Shown here piece by piece: positions 9,029-17,576 of a stretch of DNA of 64,000 nucleotides. The first letter of the stretch is position 1. Each line of letters begins with the position of its first letter. The notes below the pieces were generated by a model. It saw only the letters and a program-made list of their open reading frames with translations. It did no database searches and was not told where the DNA came from. Source of the stretch: Streptomyces panaciradicis (GTDB lineage: Bacteria; Actinomycetota; Actinomycetes; Streptomycetales; Streptomycetaceae); contig NZ_JAMGBF010000034.1 of the NCBI RefSeq assembly GCF_023516615.1, forward strand, positions 1 through 64,000. The letters run 5' to 3'. The translations under genes and the position numbers were made by a program.

Positions 9029-10321
9029 ATGAGCCGCACCGTGCAAGGAGCAAAAGCCAAGGGCCGCCGACGCAAAGAGCGCGCCCCGCGCCGCCCCGCC
9101 CGCCCCGAGGTCCTCACCCTCGCCGCCTTCCTCGTGGTGGCCTCCCTGGTCGCGGGCGCCCTCGCGCTCACCCGTCAGGACCACCCGCAGCCCGCCGCCT
9201 CCTCGCAGCGCTCCGCGAAGGCCAGGCCGAAGGCCGAACCCTCCTGGGACGGCAAGACCAAGGTCCTCGGCGACGGCTCCACCTCCTACACCGGACCGCA
9301 GAGCGGCCAGCTCAAGCCCGTCCCGCTCAAGCCCGGGGAGAAGCCGCCCCAGTTCGTCGTCTTCTCCTGGGACGGCGCCCTGGAGGGCAGCGACCACCTC
9401 TTCTCCCACTACCGCGAGCTGGCCGAGCAGTACGACGCCCACATGACCTTCTTCCTCACCGGCATCTACCTGCTGCCCAAGGAGAAGAAGACCCTCTACG
9501 AACCGCCGCTGCACAAGCCCGGAGCCGCGGCCATCGACTACCCCACCGACGAACACGTCCGCACCACCCTGGAGCAGCTCCGCCTCGCCTACAACGAGGG
9601 CAACGAGATCGGCACCCACTTCAACGGCCACTTCTGCGACAGCAAGACCAGCGGCAAGTACTGGACCACCGACGAGTGGAAGCAGGAGATCGACCAGTTC
9701 TACTCGCTCGTCGAGAAGTGGAAGACCAACACCGGCTTCAAGGACATCCCCGCCCTGCCCTTCGACTTCAAAAAGGAGGTCGTCGGCGGCCGCGCCCCGT
9801 GCCTGGAAGGCCAGAAGAACCTCCTGAAGGTCATCAAGAAGTACGGCTACCGCTACGACGCCTCCTCGCCCGGCGGCTTCCAGATATGGCCCACCAAGAA
9901 CAACGGCATCTGGGACTTTCCCCTCCAGCTCCTGCCGTACCAGGGCGCCGACTACCAGGGCCTGTCCATGGACTTCAACTTCCTCTACAACCAGTCGGGC
10001 GGCGAGACCGACGGCAACCCCGCCGACTACCCCACCTGGGAACAGCAGACCGTCGCCTCCTACATGGACGGCTTCAACCGTGTCTACTACGGCAGCCGCG
10101 CCCCGCTGTTCATCGGCAACCACTTCGAGGACTGGAACGGCGGCATCTACATGAAGGCCGTCGACCAGGTCATCAAGAACGTCTGCAAGAAGAAGGGCGT
10201 CAAGTGCGTCTCCTTCAAGGAACTCGCCGACTGGCTCGACGTGCAGAAGCCCGAAACCCTCGCCGCCCTGCGCGCACTGGACCCCGCACAGTCCCCGGAC
10301 TGGACGACGGTCGTGAAGTAG
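9029..10321 (+). CDS. Membrane-anchored polysaccharide-deacetylase-like protein (variant active site)
   Basis: 430 aa. A Lys/Arg-rich N-terminus, one signal-anchor helix (about 28-47) and an extracellular NodB-type domain. The metal triad appears conserved: Asp115 in FSWDG plus His197 and His201 in GTHFNGH. The usual catalytic-base Asp of TFDDG is replaced by Trp114, so activity may be altered or lost. It follows the pseudo-PBP gene by 47 bp on the same strand and is probably co-transcribed, which points to cell-wall or exopolymer modification. The N-acetylated substrate is unknown. Confidence 0.82.
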   Translation: MSRTVQGAKAKGRRRKERAPRRPARPEVLTLAAFLVVASLVAGALALTRQDHPQPAASSQRSAKARPKAEPSWDGKTKVLGDGSTSYTGPQSGQLKPVPLKPGEKPPQFVVFSWDGALEGSDHLFSHYRELAEQYDAHMTFFLTGIYLLPKEKKTLYEPPLHKPGAAAIDYPTDEHVRTTLEQLRLAYNEGNEIGTHFNGHFCDSKTSGKYWTTDEWKQEIDQFYSLVEKWKTNTGFKDIPALPFDFKKEVVGGRAPCLEGQKNLLKVIKKYGYRYDASSPGGFQIWPTKNNGIWDFPLQLLPYQGADYQGLSMDFNFLYNQSGGETDGNPADYPTWEQQTVASYMDGFNRVYYGSRAPLFIGNHFEDWNGGIYMKAVDQVIKNVCKKKGVKCVSFKELADWLDVQKPETLAALRALDPAQSPDWTTVVK

Positions 10322-10364
10322 CCGGAACACCCGGCAAGCCGGGCGCCCGGCACGCAGCCCTCCG

Positions 10365-11765
10365 CTAGGACGCGGTACCGCGTTCCTCGCGGATCTGCGC
10401 GACCACCCTCGCCGCCGTACGGCGCACCGCCTCCGTCTCCGTGAGGAAGTGCCAGTAGTCGGGATGCCGGCCCTGCAGCGAGGCGATCGCCCGGTCCAGA
10501 CGCGCCACCGAGTCGTCCAGCGGCCGCGCGTGCCGCGGATCGGGCGTCGACCGCCCCGACATCGCCAGCCGCTGCGCGTCCCGGATCGCGAACCGCGTCC
10601 GCTCCACCTCCGCTTGAGGATCCTTCTGCACCGCGTTCAGCCGCTGCAGCCGGTCCCGGGCCGCCGACACCGACTCGTCCGTCGTGTTCAGCAGCGCCCG
10701 CACCGTCGACAGCAGCGCCGTCGCGTCCGGCCAGCGCTGGGCGTCACGGGCCGCCTGCGCCTCCTTCAGCTTCGTCTCCGCCTGCCGGACGTTCTCCACC
10801 GCGTGCTCGGGCACCTGCTGCAGATCCTGCCAGCAGGCCGCCGAGAAACGCCGCCGCAGCTCGCTCAGCACCGGCTCCACCTGGCCGGCACGGGTCGTCA
10901 GCGCCTCCGCGCGGGTCCGCAGGGAGACCAGCCGGTGGTCGATCTCGGCCGCCTTCTCCGGCAGCCGCTCGGCCTCCACCCGGACCGCCTCGGCCTCCCG
11001 CGCCACCCGCTCGGCCCGCTCCAGCGTCTGCGGCACACCGTGCTGCCCCGCACCCTGGTTCAGCTTGGTCAGCTCCGGCGCGAGGGCCGCCAGCCGGGCG
11101 GCCAGATCGTCCGCCTTCAGCCCCGAACCCCGCACCGCGTCAAGGGCATTGGACGCGGCCAGCAGACCCTGACGGGCCCGCTCCACCGCCGGGGCCAGCC
11201 GCGCGAGCTGCGTCTCCGCCTTGCCCAGCAACGGCCCCAGACCCTCGGTGAAACGGTCCAGCTCCCGCTTGACGTTCGCCAGCTCGTCCTTGGCCCGGGT
11301 CAGCTCGGTACGCGCCTGCGCCGCGACCGACGCCTCCAGGTCGTCACGGTCCAGATCATGGGCGTCGACCGCGCTGATGTACCGCTGACTCGCCTCGTCG
11401 ATACGGCGGCCCAGCGCCTCGAAGTCGGACACGGCCCGGCGCGCGGCCGGCGTGGAGTCCACCGCCGTGATCGTCTCGATCGAGATCCGCAGATCCCGCT
11501 GGGCGGTGTCCAGCTCGTAGAACGCGGCCGCCGCGGCGTCCTTGGCCGCCTGCGCCTCCGCCCGCTGCGACTCCGCCCGCCCGCCGAACCAGCGCCGGGT
11601 GCCCCCGCCGGCGAACGCCGCGGGCAGCGCGAGCGCGGCCACGAGCGGCAGGGCGAGCAGGGCGAGGGTGTCCGCGAACGCGTGGCGGTGGCGGTGTGCG
11701 CGCGGCACCGACGGCGAGTACGGCTGCGAAGGTGTCGCCGTCACATCCCTCTCCCGTGCTGTCAT
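10365..11765 (-). CDS. Coiled-coil protein with one membrane helix, unknown function
   Basis: 466 aa from ATG 11765. Longer in-frame starts exist up to 11816, but MTARERDV is the most natural N-terminus. A helix at about residues 30-55 (LALLALPLVAALALPAAFA) is followed by almost 400 residues of Ala/Arg/Glu/Leu heptads, predicting long coiled coils outside or inside the membrane. A single Cys lies in SAACWQDL. No enzyme motif is visible. Architecture suggests a structural or tethering protein. Convergent with the deacetylase-like gene and possibly in one unit with the lipoprotein gene behind it. Confidence 0.75.
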   Translation of the reverse strand: MTARERDVTATPSQPYSPSVPRAHRHRHAFADTLALLALPLVAALALPAAFAGGGTRRWFGGRAESQRAEAQAAKDAAAAAFYELDTAQRDLRISIETITAVDSTPAARRAVSDFEALGRRIDEASQRYISAVDAHDLDRDDLEASVAAQARTELTRAKDELANVKRELDRFTEGLGPLLGKAETQLARLAPAVERARQGLLAASNALDAVRGSGLKADDLAARLAALAPELTKLNQGAGQHGVPQTLERAERVAREAEAVRVEAERLPEKAAEIDHRLVSLRTRAEALTTRAGQVEPVLSELRRRFSAACWQDLQQVPEHAVENVRQAETKLKEAQAARDAQRWPDATALLSTVRALLNTTDESVSAARDRLQRLNAVQKDPQAEVERTRFAIRDAQRLAMSGRSTPDPRHARPLDDSVARLDRAIASLQGRHPDYWHFLTETEAVRRTAARVVAQIREERGTAS

Positions 11766-11825
11766 CCGTCCTGGCGGGTGCCCGATCTCATTCTCCCACC
11801 CGTAGAGGACGAACACACGGGCCGG

Positions 11826-12596
11826 TCAGTTCGCCGTGCGCACGGTCACTTTCCCGTCGTCGGAACGGGCCGCGACGACATGCGCACTGGAGTCGTCACG
11901 GGGCACCGACACCTCCACCGACCCGTCGCCCGTCCGCGCCCTCACCCGGTACGCCGCCTTCGGCACCGCGACCGTGACCGAGCCGTCGCCGCTGCGCGAG
12001 TCCACCAGGTCCGGTACGACGCCGAACTCCAGGTGCACCGACCCGTCGCCGGACGCCGCCCGCACCGTGCGCGAGTCGACCTCGGCGCGCACCGACCCGT
12101 CACCGGTGCGCAGCTCCAGCGGACCGGTGGAGTCGCCGACCCGCACGGAGCCGTCACCGGTGTGGATGCTCAGCGCGTCCCGGAAACCCCGCGCACGCAC
12201 GCTCCCGTCCCCGTGCACGACCTTCACCGCCACCCCGCGCGGCACCTCGATCCGGTGCCTGGCCGAGCAGTCCGCGACGACGCCCGAGCACTTCACCCGC
12301 AGCACCAGCCGGTCGCCCCGCATCGACCACGTCACCTTCGGGCCCCCGCCGAAGGCGACCTTCCCCTGGAACCACCGGGTCACCTCCACCTTCCCGGCCG
12401 CGTTCCCGTCCGCGGCGACGATCTCCAGCGCCGAGTCGTCGGAGTCCACGGTCAGCGTCCGCCCGCCCAGCGCGAACGTCCGGTGATCGGGATGCCTGTC
12501 GTCCCCCGCCGACGCCCCACAGGCACTGGTCCCCCCGACGAGCACGACGGCGACGGCGGCGAGCGCCACCCGGGCGACATGACTTCGGCTGACCAT
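11826..12596 (-). CDS. DUF4097-type beta-repeat lipoprotein
   Basis: 256 aa. The start is ATG 12596 behind AGGGGGAG. The N-terminus is a lipoprotein signal ending in GGTSAC, so Cys26 is the predicted lipidated residue. The mature part carries five or six repeats of the GDGSV turn spaced by about 20-25 residues, ending with DDGKVTV, as expected for a right-handed beta-helix of the DUF4097/DUF2807 class. Family members are extracytoplasmic and often sit beside envelope-stress regulators, but none is adjacent here. Function unknown. Confidence 0.85.
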   Translation of the reverse strand: MVSRSHVARVALAAVAVVLVGGTSACGASAGDDRHPDHRTFALGGRTLTVDSDDSALEIVAADGNAAGKVEVTRWFQGKVAFGGGPKVTWSMRGDRLVLRVKCSGVVADCSARHRIEVPRGVAVKVVHGDGSVRARGFRDALSIHTGDGSVRVGDSTGPLELRTGDGSVRAEVDSRTVRAASGDGSVHLEFGVVPDLVDSRSGDGSVTVAVPKAAYRVRARTGDGSVEVSVPRDDSSAHVVAARSDDGKVTVRTAN

Positions 12597-12689
12597 CGAG
12601 AACTCCCCCTGAACCGACCCCACGAAGACCCCTCGACGCTAGGCGACCAAGCCCCCACCCGAAATCCGGCCCACCGGCGGACGGGGGGT

Positions 12690-12701
12690 GGGGTTAACCC
12701 C
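12690..12701. promoter_or_regulatory. Palindrome GGGGTTAACCCC upstream of lipoprotein gene
   Basis: A perfect 12-bp palindrome about 95 bp upstream of the lipoprotein start and just before the tRNA promoter region. It could be an operator for the lipoprotein gene. No cognate regulator can be named. Confidence 0.35.
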
Positions 12702-12728
12702 CGTGTCGAACTGGCGGCCGATACGGGT

Positions 12729-12759
12729 TTGCGGGGCACTGCCTCGGGCAAGGTAGGCT
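12729..12759 (+). promoter_or_regulatory. Possible promoter of tRNA-Val
   Basis: TTGCGG (12729-12734) and TAGGCT (12754-12759) resemble the housekeeping -35/-10 elements often seen before Streptomyces tRNA genes, with a long 19-bp spacer. The tRNA begins 13 bp downstream, as expected for a short 5' leader. Confidence 0.45.
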
Positions 12760-12772
12760 GTCGACTCGTCTC

Positions 12773-12844
<72 letters not shown>

Positions 12845-12851
12845 CCGTGTG

Positions 12852-12880
12852 AGGACCCCGGCCGTTGCGGCCGGGGTCCT
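12852..12880 (+). terminator. Intrinsic terminator after tRNA-Val
   Basis: A perfect 12-bp GC-rich stem (12852-12863 with 12869-12880, loop GTTGC) is followed by TTCTCGTT. It lies 7 bp after the tRNA end and would also stop the convergent gene ending at 12887. Confidence 0.85.
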
Positions 12881-12886
12881 TCTCGT

Positions 12887-13213
12887 TCAGTGCTCGTGGG
12901 CGTGCTTCAGGGTCGTGCGGGCGTCCACGCGGTCGCCGGCCGTGACCTCCGTCCAGAAGCGGTGGGTCGTGACGAAGACGGCGAGTTCGTGTTCGCGGCG
13001 GCGGAGCTTTTCGACCTCGGCCTGTTCGTCGGGTGTCCAGCCGGGGGAGGCGGGGCGCTCCACCTTGCGCCAGCCGCCGGTGTCACTGAATCCGTCCAGG
13101 GGCTCGACCGACCAGGGAAGGCGCTTGAGCAGGGCCGACAGCTCGGCCCGGACCTGATGCAGCTCCTCCTGACCGGCGAGGAGGTCACTCGGAAAGTCAT
13201 AGGTCGTTGCCAC
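12887..13213 (-). CDS. Conserved hypothetical protein (108 aa)
   Basis: MATTYDFPSDLLAGQEEL opens a small helical protein with a charged middle (EQAEVEKLRRREHELAVFVTTHRFW) and a C-terminus ending LKHAHEH. No signal peptide, membrane helix or catalytic motif is apparent. I recognise it only as a family commonly seen beside this tRNA type of locus in Streptomyces; function unknown. It ends just beyond the tRNA terminator, which probably serves both directions. Confidence 0.8.
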   Translation of the reverse strand: MATTYDFPSDLLAGQEELHQVRAELSALLKRLPWSVEPLDGFSDTGGWRKVERPASPGWTPDEQAEVEKLRRREHELAVFVTTHRFWTEVTAGDRVDARTTLKHAHEH

Positions 13214-13339
13214 GACACAATGCTACGCCTGTTCGATTTTGGGATGCGAGTGCGTTCGGGTGGTTCATGCGAACGGGGTGACCGCGCACGGCAGTTGCCG
13301 TTCGAGCGGCGCGTCGTGGCCCGGCTACCGTGGGCCCGC

Positions 13340-14254
13340 ATGACGCACACCGAGATCGAGATCACCGCGGAGCTGGTCCGGGATCTGCTGTCCGATCAGC
13401 ATCCGGACCTGGCGGATCTGCCCGTGCGGTTCGGCGCCCGTGGCTGGGACAACCAGCTGTGGCGGCTCGGCGACGACCTCGCCGTCCGGCTGCCGTGGGC
13501 GACGGAGTCCGCCGACGCGCTGCTGCGCAAGGAGCACGCCTGGCTTCCCGCGCTCGCCCCGCGGCTGCCCCTGCCGGTCCCCGTCCCGCAGCGCGTCGGC
13601 GAGCCCTCCGGGCGCTTCCCGCGGCCCTGGCTCGTCACCACCTGGGTGCCGGGAACGCCCGCCGACCGCGCCCCCGTCACGCGGGGCGCGGAGGCCGCCG
13701 ACGCCCTGGCCGCCTTCCTGGACGCTCTGCACCGGCCCGCCCCGGACGGCGCGCCGTCCGGCCGCGACCGTGGTGGCCCGCTGTCCGGGAGCGCCGAGGG
13801 TTTCGCGGGAATGCTCGCGTCGGCCACCGGACTGGGGCTGCTCCCGGAGCCGGACGCCGTCCGCGCGGTCTGGGAGGACGCCGTCGCCGCGCCGGGGTGG
13901 CAGGGCCCGGCGTCCTGGCTTCACGCCGATCTTCATCCGGCCAACGTCCTCACCGGCGACGGCACCCTGTGCGGGGTGATCGACTTCGGCGACCTCTGCG
14001 CGGGCGACCCGGCCTGCGATCTCGCCGCCGCGTGGCTGCTGCTGCCGGACGGTGCCGTCGACCGCTTCCACGCCGGCTGCCGGTCGGCCGCCGACCCGGC
14101 GTCGCGCCGCCGTGCCCGAGGCTGGGCGGTGCTCAAGGCCCTCTCCTGCGCCCTCATCGGGGAGGCCGGAGTCCGCGGCCGCCCGGGCGGCAAGCCGGCC
14201 TGGGGCCCGCCCGCCCGCGCCGCGCTGCGACGACTCGTCGAGACGGCTGCCTGA
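13340..14254 (+). CDS. Aminoglycoside phosphotransferase (APH)-family kinase
   Basis: 304 aa. The kinase-like fold is marked by the catalytic loop HADLHPANVL (HxDxxxxN) and the metal-binding IDFGDLCAGDPACDLA. The N-terminal GARGWDNQLWRLGDDLAVRLP is the nucleotide-binding region typical of chromosomal APH relatives. The true substrate may be a small metabolite or antibiotic; chromosomal Streptomyces members are rarely proven resistance genes. ATG 13340 has no strong Shine-Dalgarno. It is followed by a terminator-like hairpin. Confidence 0.85.
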   Translation: MTHTEIEITAELVRDLLSDQHPDLADLPVRFGARGWDNQLWRLGDDLAVRLPWATESADALLRKEHAWLPALAPRLPLPVPVPQRVGEPSGRFPRPWLVTTWVPGTPADRAPVTRGAEAADALAAFLDALHRPAPDGAPSGRDRGGPLSGSAEGFAGMLASATGLGLLPEPDAVRAVWEDAVAAPGWQGPASWLHADLHPANVLTGDGTLCGVIDFGDLCAGDPACDLAAAWLLLPDGAVDRFHAGCRSAADPASRRRARGWAVLKALSCALIGEAGVRGRPGGKPAWGPPARAALRRLVETAA

Positions 14255-14265
14255 GACCCTCGTCA

Positions 14266-14293
14266 CTCCCGGCCGTGTCACAGGGGCCGGGAG
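14266..14293 (+). terminator. Intrinsic terminator after APH-family gene
   Basis: CTCCCGGCC (14266-14274) pairs with GGCCGGGAG (14285-14293) around a 10-nt loop, followed by CTTCTCG. It lies 12 bp after the APH stop. Confidence 0.7.
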
Positions 14294-14341
14294 CTTCTCG
14301 TCCCAGGGGTGTCAAGGTCAGCACGACACAAGGAGTGCATC

Positions 14342-14815
14342 GTGGAAGCTCGGTTGAATCTGATGGCGAGCCCGGTCGCGGCCAAGGCGCTGAAGCAGAT
14401 CGTCGCCGCGAGCCATGCGCTGGGGGAGTCGGGACTGCCGTTCGCCACGCGGGAGTTCGTCAGTCTGCGGGCCAGCCAGATCAACGGCTGCGCCGGGTGC
14501 GTCGACATGCACACCAAGGAGCTCGCGCACGCGGGGGAGAGCGCCGTGCGCATCAACCTGGTCGCGGTGTGGCGGGAGGCCACCGTCTTCAGCGAGGCCG
14601 AGCGCGCCGCGCTGGAGCTGACCGAGGAGGGCACCCGGATCGCGGACGCGGCCGGCGGCGTCCCGGACGAGGTGTGGGAGAACGCCGCCAAGCACTACGA
14701 CGAGGAGCAACTGGCCGCCCTGGTCGCGCAGATCGCCATCATCAACGCCTTCAACCGCGGCAATGTGATGACGCGGCAGCCCGCGGGCGATTACCAGGTC
14801 GGCCGGTACCGCTGA
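14342..14815 (+). CDS. AhpD-like carboxymuconolactone decarboxylase family protein
   Basis: 157 aa. GTG 14342 is chosen because AAGGAG sits 7 bp upstream. The active-site motif is NGCAGCVDMH with Cys50, Cys53 and His57, the CxxC plus His pattern of AhpD-type alkylhydroperoxidases. The helical segment ending in AIINAFNRGNVMTRQPAG is also characteristic. Expected role: thiol-dependent peroxide reduction in the cytosol. Convergent with the ketopantoate-reductase-like gene 10 bp downstream. Confidence 0.9.
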   Translation: MEARLNLMASPVAAKALKQIVAASHALGESGLPFATREFVSLRASQINGCAGCVDMHTKELAHAGESAVRINLVAVWREATVFSEAERAALELTEEGTRIADAAGGVPDEVWENAAKHYDEEQLAALVAQIAIINAFNRGNVMTRQPAGDYQVGRYR

Positions 14816-14825
14816 GCGCCCGCCG

Positions 14826-15728
14826 TCAGGCGTGTGCCCGCGTCAACTCCCGTACCACCCGCGCCGTCACCGGCACGCTCACCCCGTGCCGGTCGGCCGC
14901 CCGCAGCAACGCGCCGCCGATGGCGTCGAGTTCGAGGGGCCGGCCCGCCTCGGCGTCGCGCTGCATCGACGACTTGGTCTGCGGCGGGAAGGCGTCGTAG
15001 CGGGCCATCGCCTGCGCCGGGTCCGTCGGACCGCCGCAGGCCCGGCTCACGGCCGCCGTCTCCTGCACCAGGGCGGTCAGTTCGTCCCGGTGCCGGGTGC
15101 GTACGTCGCCCAGTGGGACGGCGTGCAGGGTGGTCAACAGGGCGAACGGTGCCAGGAACGACATCTTCGCCCACAGCGCGGCCGTCTCGTCGTCCAGCAC
15201 GCGTGTGACCGGCCCGGCGGCCTCCAGGGCCAGGGCCAGGGCGCCGAGCCGCTCGCGGTCCACGCCCTCGCCGGTCAGGTCGATCTCGGCGAAGGGGCTG
15301 CCGTGTTCGATCACGCCCGGCGCGAGACGGGTCGACTCGACGCGGATGACGGCGGGGGCGACGAGACCGGGCCCGTACCGGGCACGCAGGGCGGCGGGGT
15401 GTTCAACGCCGTTCAGGAACGGCACGAGGAGGCCGTCGCCGAGGGCCTGCGGCGGGACGCGGTCGAGGGCGGCCTCCAGGGCGGTGTGCTTGACGGCGAC
15501 CAGGCACGCGTCGACCGGCTCGCGCAGGACGGTGTCGGCCTCGACACGGGCCGTGAAGTCGCCGAACCTCCCGCTGCGCACCCGTACGCCGTCCTCGCGC
15601 AGCACCTGGACCGTCTCCTCGCCGGCCAGGCAGATCACGCGGTGGCCGGCGCGTGCCAGCAGGCCGGCGAGCAGGCCGCCGATGCCGCCGGGGCCCAGCA
15701 CCGCCACGGTGAGTGCGTCGTTCGTCAT
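14826..15728 (-). CDS. 2-dehydropantoate 2-reductase family (ApbA/PanE-like)
   Basis: 300 aa. The Rossmann motif GPGGIGGLLAGLLARAGH lies at residues 12-29. The C-terminal all-helical domain carries the conserved KxSxxQRDAEAGRPLELDAI segment (KSSMQRD), which in PanE contains the catalytic Lys. The reaction in the family is NADPH reduction of ketopantoate in pantothenate synthesis. This single-gene context does not prove that substrate, and many paralogues have other substrates. Start ATG 15728 after AAGGGAA. Divergent from the DUF2277 gene. Confidence 0.85.
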   Translation of the reverse strand: MTNDALTVAVLGPGGIGGLLAGLLARAGHRVICLAGEETVQVLREDGVRVRSGRFGDFTARVEADTVLREPVDACLVAVKHTALEAALDRVPPQALGDGLLVPFLNGVEHPAALRARYGPGLVAPAVIRVESTRLAPGVIEHGSPFAEIDLTGEGVDRERLGALALALEAAGPVTRVLDDETAALWAKMSFLAPFALLTTLHAVPLGDVRTRHRDELTALVQETAAVSRACGGPTDPAQAMARYDAFPPQTKSSMQRDAEAGRPLELDAIGGALLRAADRHGVSVPVTARVVRELTRAHA

Positions 15729-15822
15729 GATGCTCGTGTTCCCTTCGCCGGTCGGCCCCACGACGGTGGCCGCCTCGGAACGGATCATCGCAGGAGCCCG
15801 GGAGTTGGGCGAGACTGTTTCC

Positions 15823-16047
15823 ATGTGCCGGAGCATCAAGACACTTCGTCCGCCCGCGTTGCCCGAAGAGGCGACGGAGGAGGAGATCAGGGCCGCGGCC
15901 CTGCAGTTCGTGCGGAAGGTGTCCGGCTTCCGGGCGCCCGCCGCGCACAACAGGGAGGTGTTCGACCACGCCGTCGACGTGATCGCACAGGCCACGGCGG
16001 AGTTGCTGGACGGCCTCGAGGTGCGGGGTCAGCGGGCGAGCGCCTGA
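15823..16047 (+). CDS. DUF2277 family small protein
   Basis: 74 aa. The hallmark MCRSIKTLRPPALPEEATEEE and later QFVRKVSGFRAPA identify DUF2277. The MCRxI start is invariant in the family and fixes ATG 15823. Soluble, helical, function unknown. It is divergent from the reductase gene (94 bp apart) and convergent with the DedA-like gene. Confidence 0.88.
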   Translation: MCRSIKTLRPPALPEEATEEEIRAAALQFVRKVSGFRAPAAHNREVFDHAVDVIAQATAELLDGLEVRGQRASA

Positions 16048-16068
16048 GGGACGGCGGGGGCGGCCGGT

Positions 16069-16680
16069 CTACGACGCCTTCACCGGCCGCCGCATGACGT
16101 ACGCCGCCCCCGAGCCCGCCGCGAAGAGCGCCAGGACCGAGACGCCCGTGCCCAGCCAGGTCGCGCCGAGCCACTGGCCGCCGTAGTAGCCGAGGGCCAC
16201 GCTGTAGGCGGCCCAGGTCAGGCCCGCGAGGGCCGACCAGGGCAGGAAGTCGCGGGCGCGGCGGTGGGCGGCGCCGGCGCCGAGGGAGACGACCGAGCGG
16301 CCGGCCGGGGCGAAGCGGGCGAGGATGACCAGGGCGCCGCCGCCCCGGGCGAGCGCGCCGCCGAGACGTTCCTGCGCGGCGGTCAGCCGGCGGGAGCGGG
16401 CGATGGCGCGGTCCAGGCGTTCGCCGCCCCGCCAGGCCAGCCGGTAGGCGACCAGGTCACCCAGGAGCGAGGCGAGGGCGGCGCACAGCGTCAGGGCGAG
16501 GATGTCCGGGACCTCGTGCGGTACCCGGCCGGTGGCCGAGCCCGCGGCCGCCGCGGTGGCGGCCGTGATGACCAGCACCCCGCTGGGCAGTACCGGCAGG
16601 AACACGTCCAGCAGCACCGACAGCGCCACCATGGCGTAGATCCAAGGGGTCCCGGTCAACGACCCCACACTCTCCAGCAC
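16069..16680 (-). CDS. DedA/SNARE-associated family membrane protein
   Basis: 203 aa from GTG 16680, chosen because GGGGAG lies 6 bp upstream; an in-frame start at 16713 adds 11 residues. Several membrane helices are visible. The DedA region includes GDLVAYRLAWRGG and the conserved FARFAPAGRSVVSLGAGAAH-like segment with basic residues (ARFAPAGR). The family is linked to lipid scrambling and membrane-potential-coupled transport. Next to a DoxX-type protein on the same strand. Confidence 0.8.
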   Translation of the reverse strand: MLESVGSLTGTPWIYAMVALSVLLDVFLPVLPSGVLVITAATAAAAGSATGRVPHEVPDILALTLCAALASLLGDLVAYRLAWRGGERLDRAIARSRRLTAAQERLGGALARGGGALVILARFAPAGRSVVSLGAGAAHRRARDFLPWSALAGLTWAAYSVALGYYGGQWLGATWLGTGVSVLALFAAGSGAAYVMRRPVKAS

Positions 16681-16855
16681 CGCAGACTCCCCGTGAACTC
16701 CCCCGTGGACCACACCGTGCCGCGACGTCGCAGGGGAGCGGCAGGGCGGCCATCAACAGCCATACAGCGTACGCCCGTGGTGTGACGGGAGATTCATCGG
16801 GGGCACGTGGGATCGGCACGGGACGTTCACCCGGCTGCCGCCCCGCGTCGGTGTG

Positions 16856-17308
16856 TCAGGCGGTCACCGGCGTCTGCTCCGCGGCCCGCTCGTGCTGCGC
16901 GGTCGAGCGCCTGGCCAGCAGCCGGTCCAGGCCGAACGCGCCGGAGCCGGTGAAGACCAGCAGCAGGAAGGCCCAGCAGAAGAAGGCCGCGGGCTCGCCT
17001 CCGTTCTCGATGGGCCACAGGGCGTGCGGCTGGTGCACCTTGAAGTAGGCGTACGCCATCGAGCCGGAGGCGACGAAGGCCGCGGCGCGCGTGGCGAGCC
17101 CGAGCAGGACGAGGATGCCGCCGACGAGTTCGATGACGGCCGCGTACCAGGACGGCCAGGCGCCGGCCCGGACGGTGGCGCCGGTGCCGAACGCGCCGCC
17201 GAGGACGCCGAAGAGCGAGGCGGCGCCGTGGCAGGCGAAGAGCAGGCCGACGACCATGCGGAACAGGCCGAGGGCGTAGGGCTGGGCTGCGTCGAGACGA
17301 GCGGACAT
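16856..17308 (-). CDS. DoxX-family membrane protein
   Basis: 150 aa, four predicted membrane helices (GLFRMVVGLLFACHG; IELVGGILVLLGLA; AAAFVASGSMAYAYF; AFFCWAFLLLVFTGSG). Residues such as RMVVGLLF and the IENGGEPAAFFCWAFLLLV stretch are typical DoxX/DoxD. Family members act in thiosulfate or thiol redox complexes, but many Streptomyces copies have no assigned role. ATG 17308 follows GAAGGAG. A perfect CebR-type palindrome lies about 170 bp upstream. Confidence 0.88.
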   Translation of the reverse strand: MSARLDAAQPYALGLFRMVVGLLFACHGAASLFGVLGGAFGTGATVRAGAWPSWYAAVIELVGGILVLLGLATRAAAFVASGSMAYAYFKVHQPHALWPIENGGEPAAFFCWAFLLLVFTGSGAFGLDRLLARRSTAQHERAAEQTPVTA

Positions 17309-17479
17309 GTGGGGGGTGCTCCTTCGGTGTGGTCGCGACCTGTCGGGGACATGACAGGAAGGGGGAACGGCGGTACCGAACGAGCTTTTTACGGTAGGTC
17401 AGCCCCGATGATGTTGGAAGTTCAACATTGGCCAACGACTCCGCGCAGCTCTCCGCGCCGCCCGTGGCGTCGACGCACG

Positions 17480-17493
17480 TGGGAGCGCTCCCA
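17480..17493. promoter_or_regulatory. CebR-type operator TGGGAGCGCTCCCA
   Basis: This is a perfect 14-bp palindrome identical to the CebR box described for cello-oligosaccharide-responsive genes in Streptomyces. It lies in a 268-bp gap, 172 bp upstream of the DoxX start and 84 bp after the end of the phosphatase gene. No cellulose-related gene is adjacent, so the controlled transcript, if any, would be the DoxX gene. Confidence 0.7.
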
Positions 17494-17576
17494 TATGATC
17501 GCGCACCCCCGAAAGTGTGTCCGAATCCGCTCCCTCCGGGCCCGCCACCACCGGCGGGACCCGCGGGATCTGCCGC

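Noticed and set aside
10322..10364. Terminator between the deacetylase-like and coiled-coil genes
   Set aside because: Only a 6-bp CCCGGC/GCCGGG stem with a 2-nt loop and no T-tract; too weak to call.
13340..14254. APH-family gene as an antibiotic-resistance determinant
   Set aside because: Chromosomal setting, no mobile context and no diagnostic match to a known resistance enzyme; only the kinase fold is supported.
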